Source: a bacterium
Lineage (GTDB): Bacteria > Bdellovibrionota_B > Oligoflexia > Silvanigrellales > Silvanigrellaceae
Length of the DNA: 35,751 bases
Assembly: GCA_009918675.1 (NCBI GenBank)
Contig: RGDM01000029.1
Location: 1 to 35,751 of the forward strand
Direction: 5' to 3'
Shown here one piece after another: positions 17,465-25,764 of this stretch; within the stretch, counting starts at the first letter, position 1, and each line of letters starts with the position of its first letter. The position numbers and the translations under genes were made by a program. Under the pieces are notes generated by a model that was not told the origin of the DNA, ran no database searches, and worked only from the letters and a program-made list of their open reading frames with translations.

Positions 17465-18651
17465 TGACGACTCTCCCGCAAAAACATATCGTTATTGACG
17501 CCCGCGTGGTTGTTGCAAACCAAAGCCATGGAATTGCCCGCTACACCGATGAATTTGTGCGCAATCTGCGCAACATCTCGAGCCCGTTCAGATTCACTTT
17601 GTTCGTTGTGGAAACATCTCCACTGCTCGATCTTTCATGGCCTGAACACATTCAACTGCGTACCCTCAAAACCAGCTGGATCAGCTGGCTCGGGCAACTG
17701 GAAATGTTTTGGCACTTGCTTCGACTCAAACCCGATCTCTTCCATTCGCCCAGTTTTATTGTGCCTTTCTTGACTCACGTGCCACTCGTCACAACAATTC
17801 ACGACCTCAACCATGTGGTGCTCTCAGAAAACTATTCAATCTTCCATCGCCTCTATTACAGCGTTCTGTTGGCACGAAAAATAAAGAGCTCAAAGGCTGT
17901 GATCACCGTCTCTAGTTTTTCTCAGCAGGAAATTGTCAACTTTTTCCAAACCAATCGTGAGCATGTCAAAGTCATTCACAACGGAATTGGTGAGAATTTT
18001 CAGAAGCCTCCCGAAAAGAACGACGCATCTTTGCAAAAGACTCTGCAAAGATATGAGCTTCCTGCTCATTACATTCTCTCAATAGGCAACAAAAAACCGC
18101 ACAAGAATATTGCGCGACTGGTTGAGGCTTGGTGTAAAAGTAAAATCACTTTACCACTGGTGCTACTCTCCGATTTCGATGCTTCGCTGTTGGGAATCGC
18201 AGAAAAATATCACAAGAAACACAATCTCCATTTCCTGCGCTTTGTTCCCAACGAAGCCCTGCCGGCCATATACGCGGGTGCAAAGTTATTTGTTTACCCG
18301 TCTATCTACGAAGGATTCGGTTTTCCTCCCCTCGAAGCCGCCGCCTGCGGAGTTCCGGTGGTGGTGTCGAATTGCTCATCGCTTCCTGAGGTCATGAAGG
18401 ACTGCGCCCTTTACATTGATCCTTCAAATACCGATGACATCGCCACAGTCCTGGAGCGGGCTCTGCAGGAAAACCCAGAGCAACTTGATCGTATCAAGCG
18501 CGGGCGAGAGTTAGTGAAATCCTATTCCTGGGCGAAGGCAGCAGAAGCCACACATGCGGTTTATAAAAGAATTTTCTCAACTGAGAATTCGTTGCAGCAC
18601 AAGCTTGTCGCGGACAGTTCCGCCACTATGGGTGAGACCCCAGATGCCTGA
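17464..18651 (+). CDS. GT4-family glycosyltransferase, first of a tandem pair
   Basis: 395-aa GT-B-fold retaining glycosyltransferase. The N-terminal acceptor domain begins IVIDARVVVANQSHGIARY and contains TTIHDLNHVV; the C-terminal nucleotide-sugar domain has LSIGNKKPHKNIARLVEAW, FVPNEALPAIYAGAKLFVYPS and the E-x7-E motif EGFGFPPLE near residue 287, then SSLPEV. Such enzymes add sugars, often mannose or rhamnose, to lipopolysaccharide or capsule precursors at the inner membrane; donor and acceptor are unknown. The ATG overlaps the rlmI stop by one base; its own stop overlaps the next gene by 8 bases. It is a paralogue of that next gene. Confidence 0.92.
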   Translation: MTTLPQKHIVIDARVVVANQSHGIARYTDEFVRNLRNISSPFRFTLFVVETSPLLDLSWPEHIQLRTLKTSWISWLGQLEMFWHLLRLKPDLFHSPSFIVPFLTHVPLVTTIHDLNHVVLSENYSIFHRLYYSVLLARKIKSSKAVITVSSFSQQEIVNFFQTNREHVKVIHNGIGENFQKPPEKNDASLQKTLQRYELPAHYILSIGNKKPHKNIARLVEAWCKSKITLPLVLLSDFDASLLGIAEKYHKKHNLHFLRFVPNEALPAIYAGAKLFVYPSIYEGFGFPPLEAAACGVPVVVSNCSSLPEVMKDCALYIDPSNTDDIATVLERALQENPEQLDRIKRGRELVKSYSWAKAAEATHAVYKRIFSTENSLQHKLVADSSATMGETPDA

Positions 18652-19780
18652 GCTTAAATTTGCTAATTCAAACAAGAAGACAATTGGCCTCAATGGGCGT
18701 TTCCTGGTTGCTCAACGAACCGGCGTACAACGTTCTGCATACCGCTTATTTCGCAGCGTGATTGAGCTCGGAGAGGAATACAACTTTATCCTTTTTACCG
18801 GTGAAAGTGAGTTATTTGCACCGGAATGGCAACGCCCGAATGTTCAACTGGTCACAAGCCCACTGTCTCAACGCACAGTGTTTCGAAATCATATTTGGGA
18901 ACAGGTTGAACTGCCTCGCTTGGCGCGCAAGCATAAAGTTGATCTCCTGCACAGTCCTGCAAATCTCGCGCCTATCAGTTACAGCGGAAAAAGTATCGTC
19001 AACATCCATGACCTTTGTTTTTTGGTGCAACCCGCATGGTTTTCCTTCACCTTCCGCAGCATTTATCGTTGGCTGGTGCCAAAAATTGCGCGCAATAGCT
19101 CGTTGGTGGTGACCAACTCAAATTATTCAAAAAACGACATTCTTTCGCTTCTCAAGCTCAACGTTGACAGAATTCGCCTGACTTATTGGTCGGTGGACCC
19201 GATTTTTTACGAATTCAACAAGCCATACTCCGAGCGCGACGATAGGATAATTTTCGTTGGTTCTCTGGAGCCACGAAAGAATCTCCGCGGGCTTCTCAAG
19301 GGTTTTGCTATCTACAAGAAGGCGAATCCCACAAGCCGAACCCAACTCACTGTGGTCGGCTGTGAAAACCCGCTCTTCGCTGATGCAGGATTCAGCCGAG
19401 CGGAGGTCAGCAACGACGTCGATTTTCGCGGCTACATCTCTGACCACGATTTGGCAGAGCTGTTCGGCAGTTCACGCGCTTTGGTGTACCCCTCTTTTTA
19501 TGAAGGCTTTGGGTTTCCTCCACTTGAAGCTATGGCGGCGGGAACTCCTGTTGTGACAAGCCGCACGTCAAGCCTCCCGGAGGTTGTGGGCGACGCTGCT
19601 TTGCTCGTCGATCCATTCTCGCCAAACGATATTGCCGAAAAAATTGCTCAGGCATTGCAACCAGAAATCGCTCAAAAGCTTATCCAGTTCGGCTCCAAAC
19701 AGGTGCGTAAGTTCAGCTGGAACCAGGTCGGAGAGCATATGCTTGACATCTATTCCGAGATTCTGGCCAAAGACTCCTGA
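18644..19780 (+). CDS. GT4-family glycosyltransferase, second of a tandem pair
   Basis: 378-aa GT-B-fold glycosyltransferase. It begins IGLNGRFLVAQRTGVQRSAYRLF, a form common in O-antigen and capsule mannosyltransferases, followed by VNIHDLCFLV, FVGSLEPRKNLRGLLKGF and the donor-site EGFGFPPLE near residue 287, then SSLPEV. ATG 18644 gives the usual N-terminus and overlaps the previous gene by eight bases; an earlier in-frame start inside that gene would add 30 unrelated residues. The ribosome site is weak (GGGTGAG), consistent with translational coupling. High similarity in the C-terminal half to the preceding enzyme suggests old duplication. Two enzymes without flippase or polymerase genes suggest a short fixed sugar addition rather than a full polysaccharide locus. 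Confidence 0.92.
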   Translation: MPELKFANSNKKTIGLNGRFLVAQRTGVQRSAYRLFRSVIELGEEYNFILFTGESELFAPEWQRPNVQLVTSPLSQRTVFRNHIWEQVELPRLARKHKVDLLHSPANLAPISYSGKSIVNIHDLCFLVQPAWFSFTFRSIYRWLVPKIARNSSLVVTNSNYSKNDILSLLKLNVDRIRLTYWSVDPIFYEFNKPYSERDDRIIFVGSLEPRKNLRGLLKGFAIYKKANPTSRTQLTVVGCENPLFADAGFSRAEVSNDVDFRGYISDHDLAELFGSSRALVYPSFYEGFGFPPLEAMAAGTPVVTSRTSSLPEVVGDAALLVDPFSPNDIAEKIAQALQPEIAQKLIQFGSKQVRKFSWNQVGEHMLDIYSEILAKDS

Positions 19781-19865
19781 AATCTTGGCACAAATCCTAC
19801 ACAATTGATTGCTTGTGTTCCTTCCGCCTGCGGGGTATGGGATTCGCAGACTTATCGAGGGCTTT

Positions 19866-21680
19866 ATGAGCAGCAATCAAAACATCCGTAATATTGCAAT
19901 CATCGCACACGTTGACCATGGCAAAACCACGTTGGTCGATGGCCTGCTTCAGCAAGCAGGAACCTTCCAAGCACACCAGGCCGTTGCTGAACGCGTGATG
20001 GACAGCATGGACCTCGAACGTGAACGCGGAATTACGATTGCCGCGAAAAACGCATCAATGGTTTACAAAGACACACGCATCAATATCGTCGACACCCCCG
20101 GACACGCCGACTTCGGAGCAGAAGTTGAACGTACACTTATGATGGTCGACGGGGCTATTCTTCTGGTCGACGCTGCAGAAGGCTGTTTGCCACAAACTCG
20201 ATTCGTTCTGCAGAAAGCATTGCAGCGCCATTTGTCGATGATTGTTGTGGTCAACAAGGTTGACCGCCCGGACGCGCGGGTTGAGGAAGTTGTTGAGTCT
20301 ATTCACGACCTGTTTCTCGAACTTTCGTTCGAAGATCACCACCTCGATTTCCCTGTCCTTTACGCATCGGGTCGCCAGGGCTGGGCGAGCAAAAAGCTCG
20401 ACGTCAAAACCGAAAATCTTGCAGACCTTTTCGACACAGTGCTCGAGCACGTACAGCCTCCGCGCATCAAAGAGAATGGCCCTGTGCAGATGCTGGTCAA
20501 CAACCTGTCCTACAACCCCTACTTGGGTCGTTTGGTGATTGGTCGAGTTGAGCGCGGAAGTCTGACAACCAACCAGAATATTGCTGTCATTGGCGAAAGC
20601 GGCAAAGCGCAAACCTGTAAAGTTGTGAAGCTGCGCGCATACCGCGGTCTCGAGCAAGTAGATGTTGATCGCATTGACGCCGGCGATATTGCGATTGTTG
20701 CAACTGGCCTCACTGAGCTCGCCATTGGCGACACCATTTCCGACGCCAATACACAAGAAGCGCTTGAGCGTATTCAGGTTGACCCACCTACGGTCAGCGT
20801 TGAAGTTTCAGTCAACACATCACCGATGGCCGGCCGTGAAGGCAAGCCACTGACAAGCCGCAAGCTATTTGAGTTTCTGACCAAAGAAGCGATGCACAAC
20901 GTTGCCCTGCGGATAGAAGAAACTGAAACTCCCGAAGTCTTCTTCCTGAAGGCACGCGGTGAACTTCAGATCTCTATTGTGATGGAAAATCTTCGTCGCG
21001 ACGGTGGCGAATGTATGCTGGCACGTCCGAAAGTCATCACCAAAATGATTGACGGTGTTGAACACGATCCAATTGAACACGTGGTGGTTGACGTTCCCGA
21101 TTTCTCGGTGGGCGTTGTCACTGAGAAACTTTCTTTGCGTAAAGGTCGCATGGTGAACATGAACACCATCGGCGGCAACCGTGTTCGTATCGAATTCTCG
21201 GTTCCAACCCGTGGTTTGCTCGGCTACCGCAGCACCTTCCTCACCGACACCAAGGGTGAAGGAATTATGTCCAGTTACTTTGAAGGCTGGGAGCCTGTAA
21301 AAACAGGCTTCTTGGTTCGCCAGAATGGTGCCCTGATTGCAGACCGCAACGGAAAAACAACTGAGTACGCACTGCATGGTCTCGAAGATCGCGGTCGTTT
21401 GTTCGTGCGTGAAGGCGAAGAAGTTTACGAAGGAATGGTTGTTGGCGAGAACAATCGTGACAACAACCTCGACGTCAATGTGATTCGCGAAAAGAAGCTG
21501 ACAAACATGCGTTCGGCAGGAACCGACGAAAGCACCAAGCTGACACCAATCACCAAGATGTCGCTTGAGTCGGCAATCGACTGGATCGATGAAGACGAGT
21601 GGATTGAGATCACTCCAAAAAACATCCGCATCCGTAAGCGTGTCTTGCAAGCCAACCTGCGCAGCATTTCACGAAAGTAA
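19866..21680 (+). CDS. typA: Ribosome-associated GTPase TypA/BipA
   Basis: 604-aa translational GTPase related to EF-G and LepA. BipA helps 50S assembly and growth at low temperature or under stress. G-domain motifs are complete: AHVDHGKTTL (G1, residues about 13-22), RGITI (G2), DTPGHADFG (G3) and NKVDRP (G4). Domains II, III and V follow, with AMHNVALRIEETE and GELQISIVMENLRRDG, and the BipA-specific C-terminal domain ends with EWIEITPKNIRIRKR. Length is standard. ATG 19866 has GAGGG just upstream; a longer frame from 19809 adds 19 unrelated residues. It lies 85 bases after the glycosyltransferase and is closed by a terminator before mutS. Confidence 0.97.
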   Translation: MSSNQNIRNIAIIAHVDHGKTTLVDGLLQQAGTFQAHQAVAERVMDSMDLERERGITIAAKNASMVYKDTRINIVDTPGHADFGAEVERTLMMVDGAILLVDAAEGCLPQTRFVLQKALQRHLSMIVVVNKVDRPDARVEEVVESIHDLFLELSFEDHHLDFPVLYASGRQGWASKKLDVKTENLADLFDTVLEHVQPPRIKENGPVQMLVNNLSYNPYLGRLVIGRVERGSLTTNQNIAVIGESGKAQTCKVVKLRAYRGLEQVDVDRIDAGDIAIVATGLTELAIGDTISDANTQEALERIQVDPPTVSVEVSVNTSPMAGREGKPLTSRKLFEFLTKEAMHNVALRIEETETPEVFFLKARGELQISIVMENLRRDGGECMLARPKVITKMIDGVEHDPIEHVVVDVPDFSVGVVTEKLSLRKGRMVNMNTIGGNRVRIEFSVPTRGLLGYRSTFLTDTKGEGIMSSYFEGWEPVKTGFLVRQNGALIADRNGKTTEYALHGLEDRGRLFVREGEEVYEGMVVGENNRDNNLDVNVIREKKLTNMRSAGTDESTKLTPITKMSLESAIDWIDEDEWIEITPKNIRIRKRVLQANLRSISRK

Positions 21681-21709
21681 TTAGATTGCGCGTAGGTGTG
21701 TTGAATACG

Positions 21710-21750
21710 AGCTCTTGGTAGATGCGAATCGCCCAAGAGCTTTTCTCTTC
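21710..21750 (+). terminator. Intrinsic terminator of typA
   Basis: AGCTCTTGG (21710-21718) pairs with CCAAGAGCT (21733-21741) across a 14-base loop, followed by TTTTCTCTTC. It separates typA from mutS and shows that the longer mutS frame beginning at 21722 is not the real start. Confidence 0.8.
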
Positions 21751-21790
21751 TCAGCAACTGCAAGGGTTGAAATCAAGGAGTGTCTTCGAC

Positions 21791-24631
21791 ATGAATCAAC
21801 ATCCTCTGACTCTCGCTCTCCTTAAAACATTGCAAGCTCAAGGCCAAGATCTCTCACCACATCTCAAAACCGCATTTGAAAAACTTTCAGCAGAGCATGC
21901 CTCTGGAATCGCCTTGGCGCAGATGGAAACCCCAATGATGCGCCAATTTAAAGAAGCAAAAGACGCTGTCCCAGATGGGTTGTTGTTCTTTCGAATGGGA
22001 GATTTCTACGAACTTTTTGGGGCTGACGCTGTTATTGCCGCTGAAGTTTGCCAGCTCACCCTCACAAGCCGCGACAGAAACTCCGATAATCCCGTGCCAA
22101 TGGCGGGTGTGCCGGTTGTGAATCATCGCGCCACGCTCAAGAAAGCGATTGCCGCAGGTTTCAAAGTTGCTGTTTGCGACCAACTTGAAGATCCAAAGCT
22201 CGCCAAAGGGCTCGTTAAGCGTGACATTGTTCGCATTGCAACGCCTGCAGTGCCCGGTGATTTGGGTGAAGACGATGACTCGACCTCTCCCGCAGGGACT
22301 TGGCTTTCGTGTGCAGTCCCGACTCAAGCCGGACTTTGGACCCTTGCCTTTGTTGATGTTTCAACCGGTGCGTTTCGTTTTACAGGCAAACTCAGCTTAG
22401 CTGATCTTGAACAAGAATTGGTAACTCTGAACCCTCGTGAAATTATTGTGCCAAGCGCAAATGTCGAGCGCCTAACCGATTTTGCCCGCAGCCATTTTAG
22501 CTTAATTCCGCGCGTTTCGCCGCTGCCTTCTTGGGTGTTGCGATCATCGTCGGATGCACTTCGCTTGTTTGAAGACTTCTTTGAACTCAAGCAGCTCAAC
22601 GCATTCGGCTTGAGTGCTGTTGATGGGGCGTTGCACGCTGTCGCTGGGGTTTTGAATTATTTAAAAGACACTCAACGCGGTGTTGTAAAAAACCTCACCA
22701 CCATCGAATACTACGACATATCTAAGCACCTGCTGCTTGATGACTCAACCAAGCGGCATCTCGATTTTTTCATCACCAGCACTGGCGAGCGTAAAGGAAG
22801 TCTGTTTCATTTTTTGAATCAAAGCGCGACCGCCTGTGGAGCACGCTTGCTCGCGCAGAAATTAAATTACCCAGAGAAGTCTCGCGCGATCGTTGAACAA
22901 TCACACGCCTGCGTTGCAACTCTGCTGGAAAATTCTTTGAGCGAACGTGAGATTTTCAACGAATTACGCCATTGGGCCGACCTTGATCGGATGCTCAGTC
23001 GCTCCGCACAAAACAGCGTCGACCCGAAAGGAATCGCCTGGCTCAGCCAAACTCTTTCCCGTTTGCCTTCATTGCAGCAGCTCATCTCTATGCTTACGCA
23101 ACCTTCACAGGGTTGGATACTTTGTTTGGCTGACCTCGAAAAGCTCACAACTCAACTGACAGAACTCACGCAGCATCTCGACCGCGCAATAGAACCCGAG
23201 CCCGCGCAAATTGTTGGCAAAGGTGGGCGAATTTTCAAACCTGGATATCATGCTGAACTTGATGAACTCTGCGATTTGGAATCCAATTTTGAAGAAAAAA
23301 TCGCAGCACTTGAGGTACACGAACGAAGTATCGCAGGCATTCCAACTTTAAAGATTGGTTACACTCGTGCCTTTGGATATTATTTCGAAATCTCAAAGGG
23401 CAAACTCGCACAAGTTCCTCCGCATTTCGAACGTAAGCAAACACTTGTCAACGGCGAACGTTTCATTACCCCCGAATTAAAAGAATTAGAGGAGAAGGCG
23501 CTTTCGGCTGCAGATCGCCGTACTGCCATTGAGCGTCAGCTGCTCGAACAACTCAGACTCGAAATCGTCGCGGCTGCTTTGCCTCTAACAGCCGTTTCGC
23601 GACTTATTGCGCAAGTCGATGTCTGGCGCTGCTTTGCGGCGCTCGCCCAAGAACAGCGTTGGTGCAAACCAACTCTTGTCGACATTCAAGTCACAGCAGT
23701 CGAGCAATGCGTTCACCCGATTCTTGCCGGCATGCGAACAACGCAATCGAAGTTTGTTGCCAACGATATTGTCATTGGCAACACGTCGGAGTTGAAAGAA
23801 GACTTGTTTGGAAGTGGATTGCAAAGTGGACAAGTTCTTCTCGTGACGGGGCCAAATATGGCCGGAAAAAGCACTGTCATGCGCCAAGTTGCGCTTGTTC
23901 ATGTGCTGGCACAGATGGGCTGCTTCGTCCCTGCGCGGCGCGCGACTCTCGGCGTGTGCGATAAAATCTTCACTCGTATTGGTTCAGGTGATTTTGCTCT
24001 GCGCAATCAATCCACTTTCATGGTGGAGATGCTTGAAACTGCGCATATGCTCCGCTTTGCCACACCTGCGAGTCTTTTACTGGTCGATGAAATTGGCCGC
24101 GGCACTTCAACCTTTGATGGCTTAAGTCTGGCTTGGGCGATTTTGGAAGACCTCGCCGATCGTGTGGGAGCACGGGCATTGTTCTCGACCCACTATCATG
24201 AACTTGTAGACGCGGTGAGCACTCGTCCGAGAGTTGTACCGATGCGCATGGAGGTCATCGAACAGCCGTCGCAAAACGGTGAGCAGATCATCTTCACACA
24301 CAGATTTTTGCAAGGAGCCGCAGGAAAGAGCTACGGAATTCACGTTGCGCGCTTGGCTGGGGTTCCTGAAAGCGTCATCACTCGTGCAGCAGAGATTCTC
24401 AAAAATCTCTCCACTGAAGGCAAAGCGCCGCAGACTCAAATCAGACAACAACAAAATGAGCTAGAGAAAGACACAGCTCAGCAGTCGTCTGCAGCGCCAA
24501 TCCATCACACCTCTGACCCGCTGCAGAGGTCACCAGAGGCTCAGCTGAATCCACAAGAACCTCTTCTACCCACAAAACGTGCCGCACGAAAAAAGCAGTG
24601 GAACGAATCTTTGTTGCCATCGCTGTTCTGA
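21791..24631 (+). CDS. mutS: DNA mismatch repair protein MutS
   Basis: 946-aa mismatch sensor. The mismatch-reading domain has FFRMGDFYELFG, with the Phe-x-Glu that contacts the mismatch at Phe72 and Glu74. The connector, lever and clamp domains follow, including GYTRAFGYYFEISKGK near residue 520. The ATPase domain has Walker A GPNMAGKSTVMRQ (about 686), NQSTFMVEM, Walker B LLLVDEIGRGTSTFDG (about 763) and FSTHYHEL. The C-terminus, after about 880, is a low-complexity tail of Gln, Ser and Pro ending KKQWNESLLPSLF, slightly longer than usual. ATG 21791 is chosen because AAGGAG lies 10 bases upstream and the upstream frame would run through the typA terminator. No mutL is near. Confidence 0.97.
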   Translation: MNQHPLTLALLKTLQAQGQDLSPHLKTAFEKLSAEHASGIALAQMETPMMRQFKEAKDAVPDGLLFFRMGDFYELFGADAVIAAEVCQLTLTSRDRNSDNPVPMAGVPVVNHRATLKKAIAAGFKVAVCDQLEDPKLAKGLVKRDIVRIATPAVPGDLGEDDDSTSPAGTWLSCAVPTQAGLWTLAFVDVSTGAFRFTGKLSLADLEQELVTLNPREIIVPSANVERLTDFARSHFSLIPRVSPLPSWVLRSSSDALRLFEDFFELKQLNAFGLSAVDGALHAVAGVLNYLKDTQRGVVKNLTTIEYYDISKHLLLDDSTKRHLDFFITSTGERKGSLFHFLNQSATACGARLLAQKLNYPEKSRAIVEQSHACVATLLENSLSEREIFNELRHWADLDRMLSRSAQNSVDPKGIAWLSQTLSRLPSLQQLISMLTQPSQGWILCLADLEKLTTQLTELTQHLDRAIEPEPAQIVGKGGRIFKPGYHAELDELCDLESNFEEKIAALEVHERSIAGIPTLKIGYTRAFGYYFEISKGKLAQVPPHFERKQTLVNGERFITPELKELEEKALSAADRRTAIERQLLEQLRLEIVAAALPLTAVSRLIAQVDVWRCFAALAQEQRWCKPTLVDIQVTAVEQCVHPILAGMRTTQSKFVANDIVIGNTSELKEDLFGSGLQSGQVLLVTGPNMAGKSTVMRQVALVHVLAQMGCFVPARRATLGVCDKIFTRIGSGDFALRNQSTFMVEMLETAHMLRFATPASLLLVDEIGRGTSTFDGLSLAWAILEDLADRVGARALFSTHYHELVDAVSTRPRVVPMRMEVIEQPSQNGEQIIFTHRFLQGAAGKSYGIHVARLAGVPESVITRAAEILKNLSTEGKAPQTQIRQQQNELEKDTAQQSSAAPIHHTSDPLQRSPEAQLNPQEPLLPTKRAARKKQWNESLLPSLF

Positions 24632-24636
24632 TGATC

Positions 24637-24660
24637 GCAGGGGTGTGCAAACACCCCTGC
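24637..24660. terminator. Strong hairpin between convergent mutS and DUF4214 lipoprotein genes
   Basis: A perfect 10-base stem, GCAGGGGTGT (24637-24646) with ACACCCCTGC (24651-24660), has a GCAA tetraloop six bases after the mutS stop. The T-run after it is poor (ATTTGAATC), so efficiency is uncertain; it could serve both strands. Confidence 0.7.
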
Positions 24661-24683
24661 ATTTGAATCTAGCAAGGCAAAAT

Positions 24684-25484
24684 CTAAATACTTTGCAACT
24701 TTTGAACGATGCTGCTGCGCTCCTTTTCCACTGCAGCAAGTTCTGCTTTTAAGCTCTGAATTTTCTGCTGCAGATCGATTGCTTTTCGCTCGTCAGAGGA
24801 TGCAATCGATTGACGAATTTGGAGTATGGAAAGGCGCCCACTGTTTAATTCCGCAAGCCAAAAGCCGCGTCCGGCGGGATCCGGGAAACGACCCAGAAGC
24901 TCACTGTAGGCCAATGCGATTTGGCCTTCGGGACTTGAACAAATAGCCGCTTGAACCTGATCAAAAGTGGCTTGCTTGCTGGCAATGAGATTCGACCAAG
25001 AAACTAATCCACCACTGTCAGGAGCTCGTCCTAAACACGCTCTGTAAGTGAGATCCAGAAACATAATGCGTTGTTTAAACTCCAGAGCCTGGCGCTCAAG
25101 CGCAAGTTGCGGCGAATCGATCACCTCTTGCTTTACAGCAGAAGCCGGAGCAGGCGCGGCAGCCACTTGAGGGGAAGCTGCGAGTGCTTTCTCAGCAACC
25201 GGAGCGACCTGCGAAGAAGCAATAGAAGCTTGGAAAGAGGGCGCAGCGACAGGAGAAAGAGAAACGTTTCCTCCCTTCTCGATTTGTTCTTCACCTTTTT
25301 GACTCGCGCTCGACTTCAGGACAGACGCCCGCTTTCCAGACAACCGCGATTGAGCATATTCATCTGCAGTGTTCTTCTTTTTTAAGGAAAGCCCCTGCGT
25401 CTCATTCAAGTTTGCAGCTCCGCAGCCGACCACAAGAAGAGAGATAATTGAAAACGAAAGAGAAGAAAGGGGTAATTTTTTCAC
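24684..25484 (-). CDS. Lipoprotein with DUF4214 domain and C-terminal coiled coil
   Basis: 266-aa predicted lipoprotein; function unknown. A GTG start at 25482-25484 is preferred because GGAGG lies five bases upstream and the protein then begins MKKLPLSSLSF, a proper signal peptide with lipobox LVVGC (Cys21). The longer frame from a TTG adds 14 residues before it. Residues about 22-130 are an Ala/Pro/Ser/Gln-rich spacer. A DUF4214-like domain follows (about 145-225), with the paired motifs TYRACLGRAPDSGGLVSW and YSELLGRFPDPAGRGFW. DUF4214 occurs in S-layer, adhesin and secreted polysaccharide-related proteins. The last ~35 residues (QQKIQSLKAELAAVEKE) look like a coiled coil. It is convergent with mutS and stands alone. 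Confidence 0.85.
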   Translation of the reverse strand: MKKLPLSSLSFSIISLLVVGCGAANLNETQGLSLKKKNTADEYAQSRLSGKRASVLKSSASQKGEEQIEKGGNVSLSPVAAPSFQASIASSQVAPVAEKALAASPQVAAAPAPASAVKQEVIDSPQLALERQALEFKQRIMFLDLTYRACLGRAPDSGGLVSWSNLIASKQATFDQVQAAICSSPEGQIALAYSELLGRFPDPAGRGFWLAELNSGRLSILQIRQSIASSDERKAIDLQQKIQSLKAELAAVEKERSSIVQKLQSI

Positions 25485-25764
25485 AGAGACCTCCACACGT
25501 GCTGAGATGTGCTGTATAAAAGGCAATGTCGGCGACGGAGGTTTTTTTTGTTAACCAGAGAGAAAAAATCTTGTTATTCCGAGCACCTGATTGAGCCATT
25601 TTGAGCGTGCAAATTCGTTCGCTGAGCCAAATCCCTAAGAAAGCTTCGCTCACCCGCTCAAGAAGAGATGCCAAAGCCACACCCCTTCCCCTGTCTCTGA
25701 TCGAGATGTAAACTCAGACCATTCATGGATTGAAATTTGTGCAACCATCCAAGGAAGGATGTCC

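Noticed and set aside
21722..21790. Earlier start for mutS
   Set aside because: It would lie inside the typA terminator hairpin; ATG 21791 has AAGGAG and matches the family N-terminus.
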